A DNA stretch of 64,000 bases, from positions 1,356,804 to 1,420,803 of the forward strand of contig NZ_FWFU01000001.1 of the NCBI RefSeq assembly GCF_900172255.1. Direction: 5' to 3'. Shown one piece after another: positions 1-8,942 of the stretch. Source of the stretch: Roseovarius halotolerans (GTDB lineage: Bacteria > Pseudomonadota > Alphaproteobacteria > Rhodobacterales > Rhodobacteraceae). Made by a program: the position numbers and the translations under genes. The notes beneath the pieces were generated by a model. It worked only from the letters and a program-made list of their open reading frames with translations, was not told the origin of the DNA and ran no database searches. Every line of letters starts with the position of its first letter. Position 1 is the stretch's first letter.

Positions 1-157
1 CACCGCTGACATCGCGCACCAGAAGCTTGTAGCCCCAGATACCGACCCCGACGATCAGCAGCATGGAAACCGCCGCCCCCGCCAGGTTGGTCAATCCTGC
101 GATTCTGCTGCCCTGCCCCGGCGCAGCATCCGGCTGCGCGCCCTGCATCTCTGCCAT
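1..157 (-). CDS. SPOR-domain-type membrane protein, N-terminus only (partial)
   Basis: The first 52 codons read MAEMQGAQPDAAP..., a short polar N-terminus followed by one hydrophobic segment (about residues 25-45, AGAAVSMLLIVGVGIWGYKL) that would be a single membrane anchor with the rest in the periplasm. The gene runs off the left edge. It lies 76 bases downstream of argS in the same direction, where many Rhodobacterales carry a SPOR-domain (septal peptidoglycan-binding) protein, and that position is the main reason for the call. The SPOR domain itself is outside the window, so the product name is inference. Confidence 0.55.
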   Translation of the reverse strand, partial: MAEMQGAQPDAAPGQGSRIAGLTNLAGAAVSMLLIVGVGIWGYKLLVRDVSG

Positions 158-233
158 GTTTCGCCTCGCTCTCGCACCGGCGATACGTGGCCGCCGGGTT
201 CTTTACTGCCGCCCCGGCGCGCATGCGCGGTTT

Positions 234-1979
234 TTACCGCATTTCCTCGGCCGGGGTTACGCCAAGAATACCAAGACCTGCGGAAATAACAACGGTCACG
301 GCCCGCACAAGGGCGATTTTGGACTGGCTCGTGACCGGATCGTCCTCTTGCAGGAAGCGCAGCGCGGGTTCGTCATTGCCACGGTTCCACAGCGCATGAA
401 GTTCCGACGCCAGATCATAGAGATAGAAGGCGACGCGGTGGGGCTCGTTGCTGCGACCGGCGATCTCGATGAGGCGCGGCCATTCGGCCAGTTTGCGCGC
501 AACGCTGAGTTCGGCCTCGTGCGTCAGGGTCTCGAGCGCGGCGCCCGCCAGCGTGGCATCATCCACGTCGATCCCCGCCTCACGCGCCTTGCGCAGCACC
601 GAGTTCACCCGCGCATTTGCGTATTGGACGTAAAAGACCGGGTTGTCCTTGGATTGCTCGAGCACCTTGTCGAAGTCGAAATCCAGTGGCGCGTCGTTCT
701 TGCGGGTCAGCATGACGAAGCGTGTCACGTCGGGGCCGACCTGATCGACCACGTCGCGCAGGGTCACGAAGGTGCCCGCGCGTTTGGACATCTTGAAGGG
801 CTCGCCGTTCTTGTAGAGCTTGACCAGCTGGCACAGCTTGATGTCGAGCGGCACGCGCCCGTCGGTCAACGCTGAAACCGCCGCTTTCATCCGTTTGACA
901 TAGCCGCCGTGATCAGCCCCGAACACGTCGATCAGCACGTCGAAACCGCGCTGCACCTTGTCGTAGTGATAGGCGATATCGGGCGCGAAATAGGTCCAGC
1001 TGCCATCGGATTTCTTGACCGGACGATCGACATCGTCGCCATGTTCGGTCGAACGGAACAGGGTTTGCTTGCGCGGCTCCCAGTCTTCGGGCGTCTTGCC
1101 CTTGGGCGGCTCGAGCACGCCTTCATAGATCAGGCCCTTGTCCTCGAGCGCCTTCAGCGCCTCTTCGATCAAGCCGGTGCCATAGAGCGATTTTTCCGAA
1201 TAGAACACGTCCATCTCGACGCCAAGCGCCTTCAAGTCATCGCGAATGAGCTCCATCATCGCTTCGGTGGCAAAGTTGCGCACCTCGGCCAGCCAAACCG
1301 CTTCGGGTTGGTCGACATAGGCGTCGCCGACCTCTTTCATCAGGGCCTCGCCGACGGCGATCAGGTAGTCGCCCGGATAGGTGCCGTCCTCGAAGGCGAC
1401 GGCCTGCCCGTGCGCTTCGAGGTAGCGCAGGTAGACCGAGCGCGCCAGCACATCGACCTGCGCGCCGCCGTCATTGATGTAGTATTCCCGCGTGACCTTG
1501 TAGCCTGCGAAATCGAGCAGGCTGGCCAGTGCATCGCCAAAGACCGCACCGCGCGTATGGCCCACATGCAGCGGCCCGGTCGGATTGGCGCTGACATATT
1601 CGACATTCACGGACTTGCCCGCGCCAAGGGTCGAGCGTCCGAAATCGGCACCCTGCTGCAGGGCGTCACGCAGGACCGCGTGCCAGACGCCATTGGCCAG
1701 CCGCAGGTTGAGAAAGCCCGGCCCGGCCACTTCGGCGCTTTCGATGCGCGGATCGCCGGACAGCTGCGCAGCGAGCGCCTCGGCGATGTCGCGCGGCTTG
1801 AGGCCCGCAGGCTTGGCCAGCACCATCGCGGCATTCGTGGCCATGTCGCCATGCGCCGGATCGCGCGGCGGCTCGACGGTGACATTCGCGAAATCGAGCC
1901 CGGCGGGCAGCGTGCCCTCGGCCTCGAGCGCGGCCAGCGCCTCGAGGACCAGCGCGTGGATTTCGGTGAACAAATTCAT
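234..1979 (-). CDS. argS: Arginyl-tRNA synthetase
   Basis: Class I aminoacyl-tRNA synthetase that charges tRNA-Arg in the cytoplasm. The 581-residue length is normal for ArgRS. The N-terminal tRNA-binding domain occupies about residues 1-95. The HIGH-type signature appears as HVGH near residue 138 inside [12 protein letters not shown], and the KMSKS-type loop as KMSKR in [11 protein letters not shown]. The C-terminal anticodon-binding DALR region follows and ends in TPAEEMR. The ATG at 1979 has AAGGA nine bases upstream. The gene is followed by a SPOR-type gene, an arrangement common in Rhodobacterales; here an SDR and an antiporter lie between it and dgt. Confidence 0.97.
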   Translation of the reverse strand: MNLFTEIHALVLEALAALEAEGTLPAGLDFANVTVEPPRDPAHGDMATNAAMVLAKPAGLKPRDIAEALAAQLSGDPRIESAEVAGPGFLNLRLANGVWHAVLRDALQQGADFGRSTLGAGKSVNVEYVSANPTGPLHVGHTRGAVFGDALASLLDFAGYKVTREYYINDGGAQVDVLARSVYLRYLEAHGQAVAFEDGTYPGDYLIAVGEALMKEVGDAYVDQPEAVWLAEVRNFATEAMMELIRDDLKALGVEMDVFYSEKSLYGTGLIEEALKALEDKGLIYEGVLEPPKGKTPEDWEPRKQTLFRSTEHGDDVDRPVKKSDGSWTYFAPDIAYHYDKVQRGFDVLIDVFGADHGGYVKRMKAAVSALTDGRVPLDIKLCQLVKLYKNGEPFKMSKRAGTFVTLRDVVDQVGPDVTRFVMLTRKNDAPLDFDFDKVLEQSKDNPVFYVQYANARVNSVLRKAREAGIDVDDATLAGAALETLTHEAELSVARKLAEWPRLIEIAGRSNEPHRVAFYLYDLASELHALWNRGNDEPALRFLQEDDPVTSQSKIALVRAVTVVISAGLGILGVTPAEEMR

Positions 1980-2030
1980 CAGATCATTCCTTTTGCGTCG
2001 CGCGCCGGTTTACCACCGCAGCGGCGCGCG

Positions 2031-2660
2031 TCAATCGCAACGCGCCCGAAGCGGCAGCAATGCCCCGCCAACCGCCCTGCCCCGCACCCCGCACAGGAAC
2101 AGCGCCGCGGCGGTCAGGTCCTGTTCGGGCACGCTTTCGCAGCGCGATGCGGGCAGGCGCAAGCCGTTCACCCGGATCCCGCGCGCGTCCAGCTTGCCCT
2201 GAAGCGTTTCCGGCATCGCCGACAAGGCCCGGTCGAACAACTGCCGATCAACCCCCGCCAGCGCATTGGGTGCGCTGAAGAGCGTCAGCACGCTGCCCTG
2301 CCCCGCGCGCAGCGCACCGGCCAGATCACGCGTCAGCGCCGGAATCGCGGTCAATGTTGCACCGATCCGTTCGGGATGACGCAGCGGTTGGAGGTGGATC
2401 AGTGCAGCCAGCGGCTCGTCGGCCCAGATCTCGCCCAGACGTCGGCAGAGGTCTGGGCGCAGCGGGTCAAGCGCCAGCGGCTCGATCCGGTCGCGCGCCA
2501 GAGTCGCGATCTCGATGATGCGCGCCTCGTCGCGATCCACCAGCACCACCCGCGCGCCCGCAGCACAAAAGGCATGACCCAAGGCCACGCCCTGTTCACA
2601 GCCTGCTGCAGCGATCAGAACGGTCTGACCAGAGAATTCTCTTTCAGGCACCAAAGGCAC
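2031..2660 (-). CDS. SDR-like short-chain dehydrogenase, degenerate
   Basis: A 209-residue Rossmann protein. The N-terminus GQTVLIAAAGCEQGVALGHAF resembles the NAD(P)-binding start of short-chain dehydrogenases, but the usual TGxxxGxG is replaced by AAGCEQGVA. No clear YxxxK catalytic pair is visible: the stretch FDRALSAMPETLQGKLDARGIRVNGLRL ends in the usual RVN strand but lacks the Tyr. The start is probably GTG at 2660, with GGGA six bases upstream. It sits 51 bases upstream of argS in the same direction and may be co-transcribed. The substrate is unknown, and a non-catalytic role is possible. Confidence 0.7.
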   Translation of the reverse strand: MPLVPEREFSGQTVLIAAAGCEQGVALGHAFCAAGARVVLVDRDEARIIEIATLARDRIEPLALDPLRPDLCRRLGEIWADEPLAALIHLQPLRHPERIGATLTAIPALTRDLAGALRAGQGSVLTLFSAPNALAGVDRQLFDRALSAMPETLQGKLDARGIRVNGLRLPASRCESVPEQDLTAAALFLCGVRGRAVGGALLPLRARCD

Positions 2661-2707
2661 TCATATCCCACCAAACGGCAAATCGTTAACACCGCGCTGC
2701 GTCGGGA

Positions 2708-4576
2708 TCAACGTTCACCATTGGCCGTCTGCCGGGCAGCGGGCGCATCGCCGGCCTTGTCGGCGTCGTCGCCTCTGGCGGGTGCAAAGGACAGAAGCTG
2801 GATGCCCGAGGTCTTGCGCGGGTCCTCATCCGTCGGAATCAGGCGAAGCCCGCTGTTTTCATCGTATTCGGCGACGGGAACGGCATCGGGATTGCGGGCG
2901 CGCCATGCCTCGAAATCGAAGTCCTCGGAAAGGCGGGTCTTACGCACGTCCCAGCCCTCGTTCATCTTCCCGGCGATCTCGTAATAGGTCAGGCCGCCGA
3001 CGATCGAGCGCCCGCCAAGTGTGGCGGGCAGCGCATGGCGGCGGCTTTCCTGCTTGGCGCGCTTGATCTGGAATACGCTCTCGCGTCCGAATTCCGGGGC
3101 GAGGTCGGTGGCAACCAAGGTATTGTAGGCGTCGTTGTCGCTCACCGCCATGACCTGACCGAAGCTCATGATCTCGACGCCATGTTCGGCTGCCTCGGAC
3201 AGGATGTCGCCGAAGAACACCGGCAGGCCGGCCTCGCGCGCCGAGCGCAGCCGGGCGCGGTTGGCGTCGGCGATCAGCACCGGCACCTCGAGATCGCGCA
3301 ACGCCTCGGCAAACGCTGCGGCAAAGCGCGACCCACCGACGAAGATCACGCCGGGTATCGCCGCCCCCGCCAGCCCGAGCCCGCGCGCGATCGGCCGAAG
3401 GGAAAACCCGTGCAACACCACCGTCGCCGCCACCAAGGCAAAGGCGAGCGGTGTCAGCAACGCGGCGTCCTCGATGCCCGACGCCACCAGACGTTCCGCA
3501 AAGAGCCCCGCCACCGCCACCAGCACCACGCCGCGCGGACCGGTAAAGGCCACCAGAAGTCGCTCGCGGACCGGAATCGCGGTGCCCAAGAGCGAAATCA
3601 GCACGGTCATCGGACGCACCAGCAACACCACCGCGACGACAAATGCAGCCGCCCGCCAGTTCAGCCTTGCCAGAGTTTCAAAATCCATATTCGCCGCCAG
3701 AAGGATGAACACGCCCGATACCAGCAGGATCGTGGCATGTTCCTTGAAACGGCGCAGCTCGGTATAGCTGGGCAGGTCCGCATTGGCGATCCAGATGCCC
3801 ATCACCGTCACCGCCAACAGACCGCTTTCATGCAGCACCGTGTCCGACAGCGCAAACACGGCCAGAAGCAGCGCGAAGAGAACCGGAACCTTCATGAATT
3901 CAGGCACCCATGCCCGGCGAAAGGATTCCGCGATGATCCAGCCCCCCGCGATCCCGAGAGCCGACGCCAGCGCGATGCCGCGCGCGAATTCCCACGCCGC
4001 AACACCCATCGTCTCGGCGGTGTTGAGTACCAGCACCACCTCAAAGGCCAGCACCGCCGCCAGCGCGCCGATGGGATCGTTGACGATCGCCTCCCATTGC
4101 AGCAGCTGCGCGGGGCGGCGTTTGAGACGCGCCTGTCGCAGAAGCGGCGCGATCACGGTGGGGCCGGTCACGATCATGATGCCGCCGAACACCGCAGAGG
4201 ACGCCCATCCAAGCCCCGCCACGTAGTGCAGCGCCAGCGCCGAAAAGAGCCAGCCAAGCGGCGCGCCCAAAAAGACCAGCCGTTTCACCCCCTCCGCGGC
4301 GCCACGCAGGCTGTGCGCGCTCAGGGTCATCCCGCCTTCAAAGAGAATGATCGCCACTGCAAGCGAGATCATCGGCCCCATCAGCGGCCCGATATCGCGC
4401 GCCGGATCGAACACGCCCAGAACCGGCCCGATCAACAGGCCCGCCAGAAGCATCAGCACGATGGCGGGCATACGCAGCCGCCAGGCCAGCCATTGCGCCC
4501 CGACGCCAAGCGCGCCGACCAGAGCGAAACTGAGCACCGGGGCCAGAGCCCCGTCAGCCAAGGTTCCCATTGCCAT
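2708..4576 (-). CDS. CPA-type cation:proton antiporter with TrkA-N-like domain
   Basis: A 622-residue inner-membrane exchanger. About residues 10-395 form a run of hydrophobic helices typical of Na+/H+ exchangers, with VAIILFEGGMTLS in the position of the CPA1 family consensus and TGPTVIAPLLRQ further on. About residues 405-520 form a Rossmann-like TrkA-N domain (VIFVGGSRFAAAFAEAL, then VMAVSDNDAYNTLVATDLA), which in related proteins senses nucleotides. The order of domains resembles NhaP/KefB-like antiporters. The ion cannot be read from the sequence. It is three bases from dgt and 47 bases from the SDR gene, all on the minus strand, which suggests one transcript. Confidence 0.88.
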   Translation of the reverse strand: MAMGTLADGALAPVLSFALVGALGVGAQWLAWRLRMPAIVLMLLAGLLIGPVLGVFDPARDIGPLMGPMISLAVAIILFEGGMTLSAHSLRGAAEGVKRLVFLGAPLGWLFSALALHYVAGLGWASSAVFGGIMIVTGPTVIAPLLRQARLKRRPAQLLQWEAIVNDPIGALAAVLAFEVVLVLNTAETMGVAAWEFARGIALASALGIAGGWIIAESFRRAWVPEFMKVPVLFALLLAVFALSDTVLHESGLLAVTVMGIWIANADLPSYTELRRFKEHATILLVSGVFILLAANMDFETLARLNWRAAAFVVAVVLLVRPMTVLISLLGTAIPVRERLLVAFTGPRGVVLVAVAGLFAERLVASGIEDAALLTPLAFALVAATVVLHGFSLRPIARGLGLAGAAIPGVIFVGGSRFAAAFAEALRDLEVPVLIADANRARLRSAREAGLPVFFGDILSEAAEHGVEIMSFGQVMAVSDNDAYNTLVATDLAPEFGRESVFQIKRAKQESRRHALPATLGGRSIVGGLTYYEIAGKMNEGWDVRKTRLSEDFDFEAWRARNPDAVPVAEYDENSGLRLIPTDEDPRKTSGIQLLSFAPARGDDADKAGDAPAARQTANGER

Positions 4577-4579
4577 GAT

Positions 4580-5749
4580 TCAGCCGTCTCCCCATGCCCC
4601 TGCCCCACCGGGACCGCCCAGAAGCCGCGCATGCTGTTGCAGCGCGAAACGGTCGGTCATCCCGGCAATGTAGTCGCTTACCAGCCGGGCCAGAGCGGTC
4701 TGACCCTGCGCCGCCTCGACATCCTTACGCCAACGGTCGGGCAGGTGCTCGGGCTTTTCAAGGTAGAAGGGGAACAATTCCTCAACCACGCAGGTCACCT
4801 TGGCGCGCATCGCCATCACCGAGGGCGCGCGATACATCCGCGCGAACAGGAACTTGCGGATCTGCTGGAGGTCGGCCCACATGCCGTCCGAAAAGCGGAT
4901 CACCGGGCGACCGAGATGGCGCACCTCCTCGGAGGTACTCGGTGCGATCTCGACCAACGCGCTGCGCGAGGTCTCGATCACATCGCCCACCATCACCCCG
5001 AACACCCGGCGCAGCGCCTCGTGACGGCGCCGATAGGGATCGAGGTCGGGATATTTGCGATCCACCTCGCCGTAGCAGGCACCGATGATCGGCAGTTCAG
5101 CGATCTCCGCCTCGTCGAAAAGCCGCGCGCGCAACCCATCATGCAGGTCGTGATTGTTATAGGCCACGTCATCCGCCAGCGCGGCAACCTGCGCCTCGGC
5201 GCTGGCATGAGTATGCAGTTCCAGGTCGTGCCGGGCGTCGTAATCGGCAAGTGCATAGGGCAAAACGCCGGTGACAGGACCGTTATGCTTGGCGATCCCT
5301 TCCAGCGTGTCCCAGGTCAGATTGAGGCCGTCGAATTCGGCATAGTGCCGTTCGAGCGCCGTCACGATCCGCACGGCCTGCGCGTTGTGATCGAACCCGC
5401 CATAGGGCTGCATCATTGCATCGAGGGCATCCTCGCCGGTATGGCCGAAGGGCGTATGCCCCAGATCATGCGCCAGTGCCACGGCCTCGGTCAGTTCCTG
5501 ATTGAGGCCAAGCGCGCCGGCGATGGTGCGCGCCACCTGAGCCACCTCGATCGAATGGGTCAAGCGGGTGCGGAAATAATCGCCCTCATGCTCGACGAAG
5601 ACCTGCGTCTTGTGTTTCAATCTGCGGAACGCGCTGGAATGGATGATGCGGTCGCGGTCGCGCTGATAACAGGAGCGGAACGCGCTTTCCTCTTCGGCCA
5701 CCAGGCGACCGCGCGTGCGCGCGGGATCCGAGGCATAGGGCATTTGCAT
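4580..5749 (-). CDS. dgt: Deoxyguanosinetriphosphate triphosphohydrolase-like protein
   Basis: A 389-residue HD-domain enzyme of the dGTPase family, which removes tripolyphosphate from dNTPs. The metal-binding HD motifs are visible: RLTHSIEVAQVAR near residue 70 and HDLGHTPFGHTGEDAL after it, with the DDVAYNNHDLHDG segment supplying the later Asp and His. The start chosen is ATG 5749 (MQMPYASDPART), with AAGGA upstream; an in-frame extension to 5800 has no ribosome site and would run across the promoter of divergent erpA. In Rhodobacterales dgt commonly neighbours erpA and argS, as here. Confidence 0.93.
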   Translation of the reverse strand: MQMPYASDPARTRGRLVAEEESAFRSCYQRDRDRIIHSSAFRRLKHKTQVFVEHEGDYFRTRLTHSIEVAQVARTIAGALGLNQELTEAVALAHDLGHTPFGHTGEDALDAMMQPYGGFDHNAQAVRIVTALERHYAEFDGLNLTWDTLEGIAKHNGPVTGVLPYALADYDARHDLELHTHASAEAQVAALADDVAYNNHDLHDGLRARLFDEAEIAELPIIGACYGEVDRKYPDLDPYRRRHEALRRVFGVMVGDVIETSRSALVEIAPSTSEEVRHLGRPVIRFSDGMWADLQQIRKFLFARMYRAPSVMAMRAKVTCVVEELFPFYLEKPEHLPDRWRKDVEAAQGQTALARLVSDYIAGMTDRFALQQHARLLGGPGGAGAWGDG

Positions 5750-5760
5750 GTCGGCTATCC

Positions 5761-5789
5761 TTGTCGCCTGTTTCCGCAACCCATATATT
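5761..5789 (+). promoter_or_regulatory. Candidate sigma-70 promoter of erpA
   Basis: TTGTCG at 5761-5766 and TATATT at 5784-5789 are separated by exactly 17 bases in the 77-base gap between dgt and erpA. This would give a leader of about 30 bases before the ATG at 5827. It is assigned by consensus match only. Confidence 0.45.
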
Positions 5790-5826
5790 GCAAAGCGCAA
5801 GACAACGGAACCGTCAGGAGATCGTC

Positions 5827-6150
5827 ATGCAGTTGCCCCCGAAAGTGACCGAGCGCGCCTTTGCCCGGCTGGCCGAGATCGGCGCGGGTGATCAGGGTCA
5901 GGCCCTGCGCGTCGCCGTCGAGGGCGGCGGCTGTTCGGGATTCCAGTACGACATCCGGCTGGACCGCCCCGCCGAGGACGATCTGGTCCTTGAAGGCGGC
6001 GGGCAGAAGGTTGTCGTGGACAGCGTCTCGTTGCCGTTCCTTGAAGGGGCCGTGATCGACTTTTCCGAAGAGCTGATCGGCGCGCGGTTCACGATCGAAA
6101 ATCCCAATGTCAGCAGCTCGTGCGGCTGCGGAACGTCTTTCGCAATGTAA
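5827..6150 (+). CDS. erpA: A-type iron-sulfur cluster insertion protein (ErpA/IscA family)
   Basis: A 107-residue HesB/IscA-fold protein that carries a nascent Fe-S cluster to apo-proteins. The three ligand cysteines are in place: one in VEGGGCSGFQYD and two in the C-terminal SSCGCGTSFAM. The ATG at 5827 has CAGGAG six bases upstream; a longer in-frame reading from 5761 lacks a ribosome site and overlaps the candidate promoter. The gene diverges from dgt and is followed by xth in the same direction, a typical Rhodobacterales arrangement. The choice of ErpA over IscA/SufA rests on context and the absence of other isc/suf genes nearby. Confidence 0.9.
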   Translation: MQLPPKVTERAFARLAEIGAGDQGQALRVAVEGGGCSGFQYDIRLDRPAEDDLVLEGGGQKVVVDSVSLPFLEGAVIDFSEELIGARFTIENPNVSSSCGCGTSFAM

Positions 6151-6276
6151 TCAGGTGATTACGGGGCGTTGTTGATCTTTTTTTCCGTGTGATTTCAGAG
6201 CGAATGACGGCGCCCTCTCTTGCCATGCGGCGCGTGCTGCGCGATAGAGTCCGCGCAGCCAAGGAGACCCGCCGAC

Positions 6277-7065
6277 ATGAAGATCGCCAGTTTCAACATC
6301 AACGGCATCAAGGCCCGCGCACAGGCGCTGCTGGACTGGCTGGACGAGGCGCAGCCCGACGTGGCGCTGCTGCAGGAGATCAAGTCGGTCGACGAGAATT
6401 TCCCCCGCGAGATGATCGAAGACCGCGGCTATCGCGTTGAAACCCACGGTCAGAAGGGGTTCAACGGTGTGGCGATCCTGTCGAAGCTGCCGCTTGAGGA
6501 TGTCACCCGAGGGCTGCCCGGCGACGAAAGCGACGAGCAGGCGCGCTGGATCGAGGCCACAGTGATCGGCGATCACATCGCGCTGCGGGTCTGTGGGCTA
6601 TACCTGCCCAATGGCAACCCCGCGCCAGGGCCGAAATACGACTACAAGCTGGCGTGGATGGCGCGGCTCAAGCAGCGCGCCGAAGAGCTGTTGCGCGGCG
6701 AAGAGCCGTTCCTGATGGCCGGCGATTACAACATCATCCCGCAGGACGAGGACGCCAAGCGCCCCGACGCCTGGGCCAAGGATGCGCTGGCCCTGCCCGA
6801 AAGCCGTGCGGCCTATCGCCGGATCCTGAACCTTGGCTTCACCGAAGCCTTCCGCGCGCGCCATCAAGGCCCCGGTCACTATACGTTCTGGGATTACCAG
6901 GCCGGGGCGTGGAACCGCGATGACGGCATCCGCATCGACCATTTCCTGCTGAGCCCCCAGGCGGCCGATCTGTTGAGCGATTGCCAGATCGACAAGGAGG
7001 TTCGCGGGCGCGAGAAGCCGTCGGACCACGTTCCGATCTGGATCACGTTGGACGACGAGGCCTGA
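6277..7065 (+). CDS. xthA: Exodeoxyribonuclease III
   Basis: A 262-residue exonuclease/endonuclease/phosphatase-fold enzyme that cleaves DNA at abasic sites in base-excision repair. Family signatures are complete: MKIASFNINGIKAR at the N-terminus, LLQEIKS with the metal-binding Glu, AGDYNIIPQDEDAK with the Asp/Asn pair, and the C-terminal SDHVPIWI with the catalytic Asp-His. The start is ATG 6277 behind AAGGAG; the upstream in-frame ATG at 6220 would add an unconserved 19 residues. It is separated from erpA by 126 bases containing a T-rich stretch, so it may have its own promoter. Confidence 0.95.
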   Translation: MKIASFNINGIKARAQALLDWLDEAQPDVALLQEIKSVDENFPREMIEDRGYRVETHGQKGFNGVAILSKLPLEDVTRGLPGDESDEQARWIEATVIGDHIALRVCGLYLPNGNPAPGPKYDYKLAWMARLKQRAEELLRGEEPFLMAGDYNIIPQDEDAKRPDAWAKDALALPESRAAYRRILNLGFTEAFRARHQGPGHYTFWDYQAGAWNRDDGIRIDHFLLSPQAADLLSDCQIDKEVRGREKPSDHVPIWITLDDEA

Positions 7066-7077
7066 GGCGCAGCCGTA

Positions 7078-8235
7078 TCAGGCCTGCGCGGTCACATCAT
7101 GGCCGTGGATCCAGGCAAACTGGCGCAGCATGCGTTCGGGTGCCAGCGTCGTGCCAAGGCGCATCGCCGAATGGGCGGCCCATCTGAGCGGTTTGAACGA
7201 CAGGTGGTATTTCCACGCATTGCCATTGGCGGCCTCGACGATCCGCCGGGTCCGGTTATGGCGGCGGGCCTGATAGGCGGCCAGCCTGCCCTCGAGCGCG
7301 CCGCCCTGCCCTGCCAGCGTATCCGCCAGCACCCAGGCATCCTCGAGCGCCATGCAGGCGCCCTGCGCCATGAAGGGCAGTGTCGGATGCGCGGCATCCC
7401 CCAGAATTGTAACGCCGCCGCCATGCCAGGACGGCGCGACCGGGTGGCGGAAGAGCCCCCAGAGATTGACCCGTTCGACCCGCGCCAGCAGATCGCGCGC
7501 CTCAGGGCAGAAATCACCGAAGGCCGCCTGCATTGCTATCGGATCGTCTTCCTGTGACCAGCTTTCGGCGGCCCAGGCTGCGCGCTCCTGCACCGCGACG
7601 ATGTTACGTATCCGTCCGTCGCGCAGCGGATAGCTGACCAGATGGCGGTGCGGCCCCATATATACGCGCGCCTCGGCGGGTTGAGATCCGTCCTCGGGAA
7701 TCACCGCGCGCCAGGCCACCTGACGCGTGAAGAAGGGCGCGATACTGCCGTTCAGAGCCTCACGAGCCTTCGAGTGCAGCCCGTCCGCACCGATCACCAG
7801 GTCGGCCGAAAGGGACGCGCCATTGGCAAGGTCGATGCGCGGGCGCGTGCCGGGCGTGACCGAAGAGACCTTCTGCAGCAGGCGCAGCTTGGCGCCGGCA
7901 GCGCGCGCGCCTTCGGCCAAAAGGTCGATCAGGTCGGCACGGTGAACGAAAAGATAGTCCGACAGCCCGTGACGCGCCAGATCCAGGCGCACCACACGAC
8001 GACCGCGATAATCATGCAGGCACACCGCGCCGGCCTCGACCGAGCGCGCCTTGACAGCACTGCCGAGGCCAAGCGCATTGAGCACCACGAAACCGTTCGG
8101 ACTGATCTGAAGACCGGCGCCGACCTCGGTGATTTCCGGGGCCTGCTCCATCACGGTCACATCCGCCCCGCGCAGCGCCAGCGCCCGCGCCGCCGCCAAC
8201 CCGCCGATCCCCGCACCGATCACGATTATATTCAT
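7078..8235 (-). CDS. FAD-dependent aromatic-type monooxygenase
   Basis: A 385-residue class A flavoprotein monooxygenase, related to salicylate and 3-hydroxybenzoate hydroxylases. The FAD motif GAGIGGLAAARAL is at the N-terminus, the DG motif appears in GADGLHSKAREAL, and the GD motif in ILGDAAHPTLPFMAQGACMALEDA. An NAD(P)H- and FAD-dependent hydroxylation of a ring substrate is likely from the family, but nothing nearby names the substrate. ATG 8235 (MNIIVIGAG) is preferred; ATG 8250 is an alternative five codons upstream. Both lie downstream of the dksA terminator, so this gene probably has its own promoter. It converges with xth, leaving a 12-base gap. Confidence 0.88.
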   Translation of the reverse strand: MNIIVIGAGIGGLAAARALALRGADVTVMEQAPEITEVGAGLQISPNGFVVLNALGLGSAVKARSVEAGAVCLHDYRGRRVVRLDLARHGLSDYLFVHRADLIDLLAEGARAAGAKLRLLQKVSSVTPGTRPRIDLANGASLSADLVIGADGLHSKAREALNGSIAPFFTRQVAWRAVIPEDGSQPAEARVYMGPHRHLVSYPLRDGRIRNIVAVQERAAWAAESWSQEDDPIAMQAAFGDFCPEARDLLARVERVNLWGLFRHPVAPSWHGGGVTILGDAAHPTLPFMAQGACMALEDAWVLADTLAGQGGALEGRLAAYQARRHNRTRRIVEAANGNAWKYHLSFKPLRWAAHSAMRLGTTLAPERMLRQFAWIHGHDVTAQA

Positions 8236-8265
8236 GCCAGACAGACTCATAGCGTTGTAATGGAA

Positions 8266-8294
8266 CGAAAAACGCCGGAGCGAAAGCCCCGGCG
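8266..8294 (-). terminator. Rho-independent terminator of dksA
   Basis: On the minus strand the dyad CGCCGG...CCGGCG at 8273-8294, with extra pairs and a four-base loop inside, is followed by TTTTT (8268-8272). It starts 35 bases after the dksA stop codon and precedes the monooxygenase gene. Confidence 0.85.
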
Positions 8295-8328
8295 TCTGCT
8301 TATCCATGAATTTTTGTCGGGAACGACG

Positions 8329-8784
8329 TCAATCGTCGCGATGAACCTTTTCGCGGCGCTCGTGGCGCTCCTGCGCCTCAAGGGTCATGGTCGCGATCGG
8401 GCGCGCATCCAGACGCTTCAGGCTGATCGGCTCGCCGGTGACTTCGCAATAGCCGTATTCGCCATTATCGATTCGACGCAGCGCAGCGTCGATCTTGGTG
8501 ACCAGCTTGCGCTGGCGGTCGCGCGTGCGCAGCTCCAGCGCGCGGTCGGTTTCTTCGCTGGCGCGGTCTGCGACATCGGGAATGGCGCGCGTGCCATCCT
8601 GAAGCCCCTCGATCGTGTCACGGCTGTCTTCCAGAAGATCATTCCTCCAGTCGACCAGCTTTCTGCGAAAGTATTCCAATTGCCGTTCGTTCATGAACGG
8701 TTCATCTTCAGCCGGACGGTAATGTTCGGGCAGAAAGACTTCGGCTTTCATCGTGCTTCCCTCATCCAGGCCAACGTCTGGCAT
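8329..8784 (-). CDS. dksA: DksA-type RNA polymerase secondary-channel regulator
   Basis: A 151-residue DksA/TraR-family protein, expected to bind the RNA polymerase secondary channel with ppGpp and reset rRNA and biosynthetic promoters. The coiled-coil tip keeps the DxxDxA motif (D70, D73, A75 in DVADRASEE). The zinc finger is not canonical: only C113 of the four cysteines remains, and the other three positions are T116, T134 and A137. One-cysteine DksA proteins are known in Rhodobacter and remain active. The start is ATG 8784 behind a strong GAGGAG; ATG 8751 (MKAEVFLPE) is the alternative. A strong terminator follows. Confidence 0.92.
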   Translation of the reverse strand: MPDVGLDEGSTMKAEVFLPEHYRPAEDEPFMNERQLEYFRRKLVDWRNDLLEDSRDTIEGLQDGTRAIPDVADRASEETDRALELRTRDRQRKLVTKIDAALRRIDNGEYGYCEVTGEPISLKRLDARPIATMTLEAQERHERREKVHRDD

Positions 8785-8942
8785 CGTAATCTCCTCAGAT
8801 CGTGGCGCACCCTCGGCGCAGGGATTACACCCCGAGAATGGGAATGTCACTAGGCAATCACGCTGCATTGATGTGTTTTGCCGATCGGCTTAATGTGCAA
8901 AGTTCAGCCGGAGACCAGATCGCAAAAAGGATTGAAAACGAA

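Noticed and set aside
909..2984. Long plus-strand frame opposite argS and the SDR gene
   Set aside because: No ribosome site or domain; antisense to argS, which has all class I motifs.
3035..5848. A very long plus-strand open frame opposite the antiporter and dgt genes
   Set aside because: It is rich in Arg/His/Gln, has no family motif, and mirrors two well-supported minus-strand genes. High GC creates such shadows.
6147..6185. GTAATC-AGGT-GATTAC hairpin and T-run after erpA as a terminator
   Set aside because: The stem is weak and A/T-rich and the Ts begin 15 bases later, so it is not a convincing terminator.
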